Shown here: positions 5,099 to 8,078 of the stretch, piece by piece
How positions within the stretch are numbered: the first letter of the stretch is position 1
Layout: each line of letters begins with the position of its first letter
Assembly (NCBI GenBank): GCA_023428265.1
Contig: JAEYYW010000165.1
Location: forward strand, 1 to 8,078
Source of the DNA: Bacillota bacterium
GTDB lineage: Bacteria; Bacillota; Clostridia; Christensenellales; UMGS416
Direction of reading: 5' to 3'
DNA: 8,078 nucleotides
The notes under the pieces: generated by a model
Told to the model about the DNA's origin: nothing
The model's database searches: none
Seen by the model: only the letters and a program-made list of their open reading frames with translations
Program-made: the position numbers and the translations under genes

Positions 5099-6628
5099 TC
5101 AGGTATGGCCTGTTTCAGCCGCTTCTTTGCTATGCGCTTTCGCTCTGGTAATGATCAGGATAATGGTCTTGGCTGCAAAAACCGAAAGCAGCGCCGGGCA
5201 GACCAGCAGAATCAATATGCCAAGCTCAGGATTGTTGCCAAGTATCACAGGCCATGGTGTCTGAAAGATCATTGGCAAAGAGACGAGCGCGGCCAGCGGC
5301 AGAGCGCCGTCCAGCAAGGCATAGGAGATGACCGCGGCCGCCCTGCGGCCTTTGCCGCGCGCAAGATTCCTGCGGAAGCGGCTGATCCAGAAGAACCTAA
5401 GCGCCAGAAGCAGTATGACTGCGCCCAAAGCAACGGTGTTGATCCACTTGCTGCCATACCCGGCCGTGCGCTGCGGCAGCCCGGTGTGCATCTCCAGCAT
5501 CGCCGCGATATCGTTTGCGATGGTCGCCGCGTTGAGGGGTGGGTCATAGGCTCCGTTCACGCAGTTTGTCAGCACGATGATCGCCCTTTTGCTGTAGGGG
5601 TTCACCATCAGCATGGTGCTGAAGTTGGATGACCTGCCCTCATGCCCATAATACCCCTGGTAGCCGCCGACCGGCCCGCTCTCCGGCATCCAATAAATGC
5701 CGTAACGGGGAGTGCTGTTGTCATATTTCTCAAAGGGAGGCTTTTGCTCCGGCAGAGGATTCTCTGCAAACACCGATTTGCCATTGAGATAGCCATTGTT
5801 CAGATATAGCTTTGCGAACTTTGCCAGATCCTCGGCGCAGGTTTGCTGGAACCCTGCGGGTGTCATCCCCTTCGGCTGGGGGATGTCCAGGGGGATGGGG
5901 ATTCCATAGGCCACAGAGTAGCCCGCGGCGCTTCCATCCTTCCGGGCCTCAGCATCGTGCAAATAGCTGTGCGCCATCCCGAGTGGCTCAAACACATTGC
6001 TTTGAATATAGTCCTCATAGGGCATGCCGGAAACAGCTTGTATCACCAACCCCAGGAGGACGAAATTCAGGTTGCTGTATTCCTCGCTGCTTCCGGCGGG
6101 ATGCGCCGGATGCACGCTTTTCAGCCTTCGGACAGCGTCTTCCAGCGTCAGGTTCGGGTCATAGAGCCAGGATTGAGTGCCGGACTCCCTGGATAACCCG
6201 CTCTTGTGGCTGATCAGGTCGCCTATCGTGATCTGGCTGGCAGAACCAGGGTCTGCCAACTCAAACCACGGGATATAGGCCTGCACCGGTTCGTCATAGT
6301 CCACCTTTCCCTGGGCGGCCAGCTGCCGGATGGCAAAGGCGGTAAACGTTTTGCCGACGGAGCAGATTGTAAACGGAGTCTGTGGGGTCACGGGCCGGTT
6401 CCCACCTGCCACACCGTATCCCTTCAGGAAAATGGTTTCCTCTCCCTGAACAATGGCGATGGCCACACCGGGGATTTTTCCGGATGCCCTGACCTGATCG
6501 ATATACTGATCGATCGCAGGCTCCATGCCATCCTTCTGCACTCCATCGGCAATAGCGGCCCCTGCCGGCACCCCTGCCAATGCAAAGCACAGCAGAATGC
6601 TTATGGGCTTCAACAAACAATGAGACAT
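5099..6628 (-). CDS. Serine hydrolase of the beta-lactamase / penicillin-binding fold with C-terminal membrane segments
   Basis: The 509-residue protein begins with a signal-peptide-like segment (LLKPISILLCFALAGVPAGA). The class C beta-lactamase-type domain follows, with SVGK (nucleophile Ser90, Lys93), the YSN motif (Tyr184 to Asn186) and HEG (329-331) in place of the KTG triad. This domain ends near residue 380 and is followed by three hydrophobic segments at about 395-415, 432-456 and 469-493, which should anchor it with the catalytic domain outside. Relatives include D-aminopeptidases, esterases and peptidoglycan-related PBP4*-type proteins; true beta-lactam hydrolysis is not implied. The start at 6628 is chosen because AGGTGG lies six bases upstream and the signal peptide then sits at the N-terminus; an ATG at 6670 would add 14 residues without a ribosome binding site. 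It is 60 bases downstream of the galactokinase gene. Confidence 0.85.
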   Translation of the reverse strand: MSHCLLKPISILLCFALAGVPAGAAIADGVQKDGMEPAIDQYIDQVRASGKIPGVAIAIVQGEETIFLKGYGVAGGNRPVTPQTPFTICSVGKTFTAFAIRQLAAQGKVDYDEPVQAYIPWFELADPGSASQITIGDLISHKSGLSRESGTQSWLYDPNLTLEDAVRRLKSVHPAHPAGSSEEYSNLNFVLLGLVIQAVSGMPYEDYIQSNVFEPLGMAHSYLHDAEARKDGSAAGYSVAYGIPIPLDIPQPKGMTPAGFQQTCAEDLAKFAKLYLNNGYLNGKSVFAENPLPEQKPPFEKYDNSTPRYGIYWMPESGPVGGYQGYYGHEGRSSNFSTMLMVNPYSKRAIIVLTNCVNGAYDPPLNAATIANDIAAMLEMHTGLPQRTAGYGSKWINTVALGAVILLLALRFFWISRFRRNLARGKGRRAAAVISYALLDGALPLAALVSLPMIFQTPWPVILGNNPELGILILLVCPALLSVFAAKTIILIITRAKAHSKEAAETGHT

Positions 6629-6634
6629 ACAACC

Positions 6635-6640
6635 CCACCT
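6635..6640 (-). promoter_or_regulatory. Ribosome binding site deciding the serine hydrolase start
   Basis: The minus strand reads AGGTGG six bases before the ATG at 6628. The upstream in-frame ATG at 6670 has only ATGGA before it, so 6628 is preferred. Confidence 0.6.
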
Positions 6641-6688
6641 TCCCAATGGCGCTATCCGGTTGTTTATCATTCCATTGTCAGCATTGGG

Positions 6689-7957
6689 CTAGAGCACAAC
6701 CTCCATCGCCCCCGGCTGCCGCACGCTGAGCACCGTGCAGGCCTTCGGCCCAAACACGCGCTCCATCCCTTCCAGGTAGTCCATCAAAACAGACTGCGGC
6801 ACAAACGCCTGGATCGTGCCGGCGAAGCCGCCGCCGTGCACGCGCCACGCGCCACGGCCCCGCAGCAGTTTTTCGCTGATGGCCAGCGCCAGCGTGACGC
6901 CCTGCTCGGTGGAGCCGCCCACGGCGCAGTTTTGCAGCAGCTTCCAGGAGCTTTCGCCGGATTGGATCACATGGGAGAAAAACGCCTCCATGTCTCCGTC
7001 GATGAGCGCCTGCACCTGCATGGTGACGCGGTCGTTGTCGCCGAAGAAGTGCATCGCCCGCAGCAGTGCCCGGTCGGAAACCCTCTGCCGGAGCTTCGGC
7101 AGCTGCCGCCAGAACTGGTCCTGATTGACGCGGCGGAGCTTGTCAGCGCCAAGGGCTTCGGCCACGGCGTGCATTTCGCGGGGGATGGCGGCGTATTCAT
7201 CGGTCAGGTCCGCATGGCTGCCGCCGGTGTCGGTCACGACCAAATGGTAGCCGGTGCCGGCAAAATCAAAGGGCACCTTCTTCACCTGTGGCTGCGTGTC
7301 GTCAGCAAAGTCGATGGCCACCAGCCCGCCCACCGACGAGGCCATCTGGTCCATCAGGCCGCAGGGCTTGCCGAAAAACACGTTTTCGGCGTAGCGGGCG
7401 GTCTGGGCCCGCACCTTGGCGTCCATGTCGCTTGTGTTGAAAAGGCCGTCCAGCACCGCGGCAATGAGCACCTCGAAAGCCGCCGAAGACGACAGCCCCG
7501 AGCCCCGCAGCACAGTGCTGGTGACCCAGCAGTCAAAGCCGCCGATGCGAAAGCCCAGCTCGGCCATGCGGGCGGCCACGCCCCGGATCAGCGCCGGTGT
7601 GGCGCCGGTTTCTTCCGGCACCGGCTGCAGCACCGAAAGGTCCACCACAAACTCGCCGGCAAAGCCCTCGCTCCGCAGGCGGATCACACCGCTGCCATTG
7701 GGGCGGGCGGCGGCCAGTGTGTCCAGCGACACGGCGGCGGCCAGCACCCTTCCAGCGTTGTGGTCGGTGTGGTTGCCACCGATCTCGGTGCGCCCCGGTG
7801 CTGAAAAAATGCGATAGGCGCCCTGGCCGTAATGGCGGAAAAACTCCTTTTCCAGCCTGCCGTATCGCGCCGGCGCGGTTTTTACACCGGAAACGCCATA
7901 GAGCGCCTGAAATAGTTCAAACGCGTGATGGGAGCAGAATTCCTTCCTGTGTGGCAT
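6689..7957 (-). CDS. galK: Galactokinase-family GHMP kinase
   Basis: The enzyme phosphorylates galactose to galactose-1-phosphate, first step of the Leloir pathway, in the cytoplasm. The 422-residue protein shows all three GHMP motifs: APGRTEIGGNHTDHN at 53-67, RGSGLSSSAA at 151-160 (phosphate loop) and RVHGGGFAGTIQAF at 372-385. The catalytic Asp is probably Asp203 in GLMDQMAS. The classical motif GEHTDYN reads GNHTDHN here, a change at sugar-contacting positions that I recall from other clostridial members, so preference for a related sugar is possible. The ATG at 7957 is chosen because GGGAGG lies six bases upstream; an ATG at 7996 would add 13 residues without such a site. No galT, galE or transporter is in the window; the DUF5107 gene at the left end is the only other carbohydrate-linked gene. 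Confidence 0.88.
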   Translation of the reverse strand: MPHRKEFCSHHAFELFQALYGVSGVKTAPARYGRLEKEFFRHYGQGAYRIFSAPGRTEIGGNHTDHNAGRVLAAAVSLDTLAAARPNGSGVIRLRSEGFAGEFVVDLSVLQPVPEETGATPALIRGVAARMAELGFRIGGFDCWVTSTVLRGSGLSSSAAFEVLIAAVLDGLFNTSDMDAKVRAQTARYAENVFFGKPCGLMDQMASSVGGLVAIDFADDTQPQVKKVPFDFAGTGYHLVVTDTGGSHADLTDEYAAIPREMHAVAEALGADKLRRVNQDQFWRQLPKLRQRVSDRALLRAMHFFGDNDRVTMQVQALIDGDMEAFFSHVIQSGESSWKLLQNCAVGGSTEQGVTLALAISEKLLRGRGAWRVHGGGFAGTIQAFVPQSVLMDYLEGMERVFGPKACTVLSVRQPGAMEVVL

Positions 7958-7963
7958 TGAAAA

Positions 7964-7969
7964 CCTCCC
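7964..7969 (-). promoter_or_regulatory. Ribosome binding site deciding the galactokinase start
   Basis: GGGAGG on the minus strand lies six bases before the ATG at 7957, a near-ideal arrangement. The farther ATG at 7996 has none, so the protein is taken as 422 residues. Confidence 0.75.
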
Positions 7970-8011
7970 AAGCGGCAAGGCTGCGCGCCGCGCCATCCAT
8001 TAACCTGGAAA

Positions 8012-8040
8012 ATAGTAACACGCCCCCCGGCGGATTGCAA
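8012..8040 (-). promoter_or_regulatory. Promoter of galactokinase and probably the downstream genes
   Basis: On the minus strand TTGCAA (8035-8040) is 17 bases from TACTAT (8012-8017), with a TG one base before the -10 box (extended -10). The leader to the ATG at 7957 would be about 45-50 bases. It may drive galactokinase, serine hydrolase and amidohydrolase together, since their gaps are only 60 and 63 bases. Bases 8041-8078 hold only a small imperfect hairpin (GTGAC/GTTAC). Confidence 0.6.
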
Positions 8041-8078
8041 CGACCGCCCAAGCCGACCGTGACGAAGGTTACAGTGAA

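Noticed and set aside
3899..5632. A 577-codon open frame on the plus strand
   Set aside because: It lies antisense to the amidohydrolase and serine hydrolase, both with clear family motifs; its Arg/His/Gly-rich translation is typical of a shadow frame in GC-rich DNA.
5099..6628. Serine hydrolase as a beta-lactam resistance enzyme
   Set aside because: Only the fold and the S-x-x-K and YSN motifs are shared; KTG is replaced by HEG and the membrane tail is unlike class C beta-lactamases.
6206..7804. A 532-codon open frame on the plus strand
   Set aside because: Antisense to galactokinase and the serine hydrolase start; low-complexity His/Gly/Arg composition and no recognisable domain.

Overview
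The window looks like chromosomal DNA from a high-GC member of the Clostridia (Bacillota), probably a gut anaerobe of the Oscillospiraceae type. The grounds are AGGAGG-type ribosome binding sites, sigma-A-like promoters, a clostridial-style galactokinase variant and GC-rich genes (one sampled 60-base line of the transglycosylase gene is about 68% GC). This placement is inference; no rRNA or other marker gene is present.

Layout, left to right. (1) 1-807, minus strand: the N-terminal part of a DUF5107 (mutarotase-fold) protein that runs off the left edge, with a good promoter and a perfect palindrome over its start region. (2) 808-1254: an AT-rich intergenic stretch holding a short plus-strand frame that becomes a coherent 59-residue protein only if one A is added to an A6 run, then a Fur-box-like palindrome and a promoter for the next gene. 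(3) 1255-3118, plus strand: a two-gene unit of RNA-modifying enzymes, a divergent tRNA-guanine transglycosylase (TGT) overlapping by 11 bases a clear homologue of the ArmA/Rmt 16S rRNA G1405-N7 methyltransferases, which give high-level aminoglycoside resistance. (4) 3119-3849: a hairpin-rich spacer and a low-GC orphan gene (about 42% GC in one sampled line) for a small HEAT-like all-helical protein. (5) 3850-8078, minus strand: galactokinase, then a secreted or membrane-anchored serine beta-lactamase-fold hydrolase, then a metal-dependent amidohydrolase, in one direction with 60-63 base gaps, closed by a strong hairpin terminator at 3850-3875 and started by a promoter at 8012-8040.

The most interesting part is the TGT-methyltransferase pair. 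The methyltransferase carries the motifs of the plasmid-borne Rmt enzymes of Gram-negative pathogens, and I recall (not checked here) that plasmid-borne rmtD and rmtG are reported next to a gene called a putative tRNA ribosyltransferase (trt). If so, this window shows the kind of chromosomal operon from which those mobile resistance segments may have been taken. The TGT also has an altered base-pocket loop, so its substrate may not be the usual preQ1.

No rRNA, tRNA, CRISPR array, transposase or integrase was seen.
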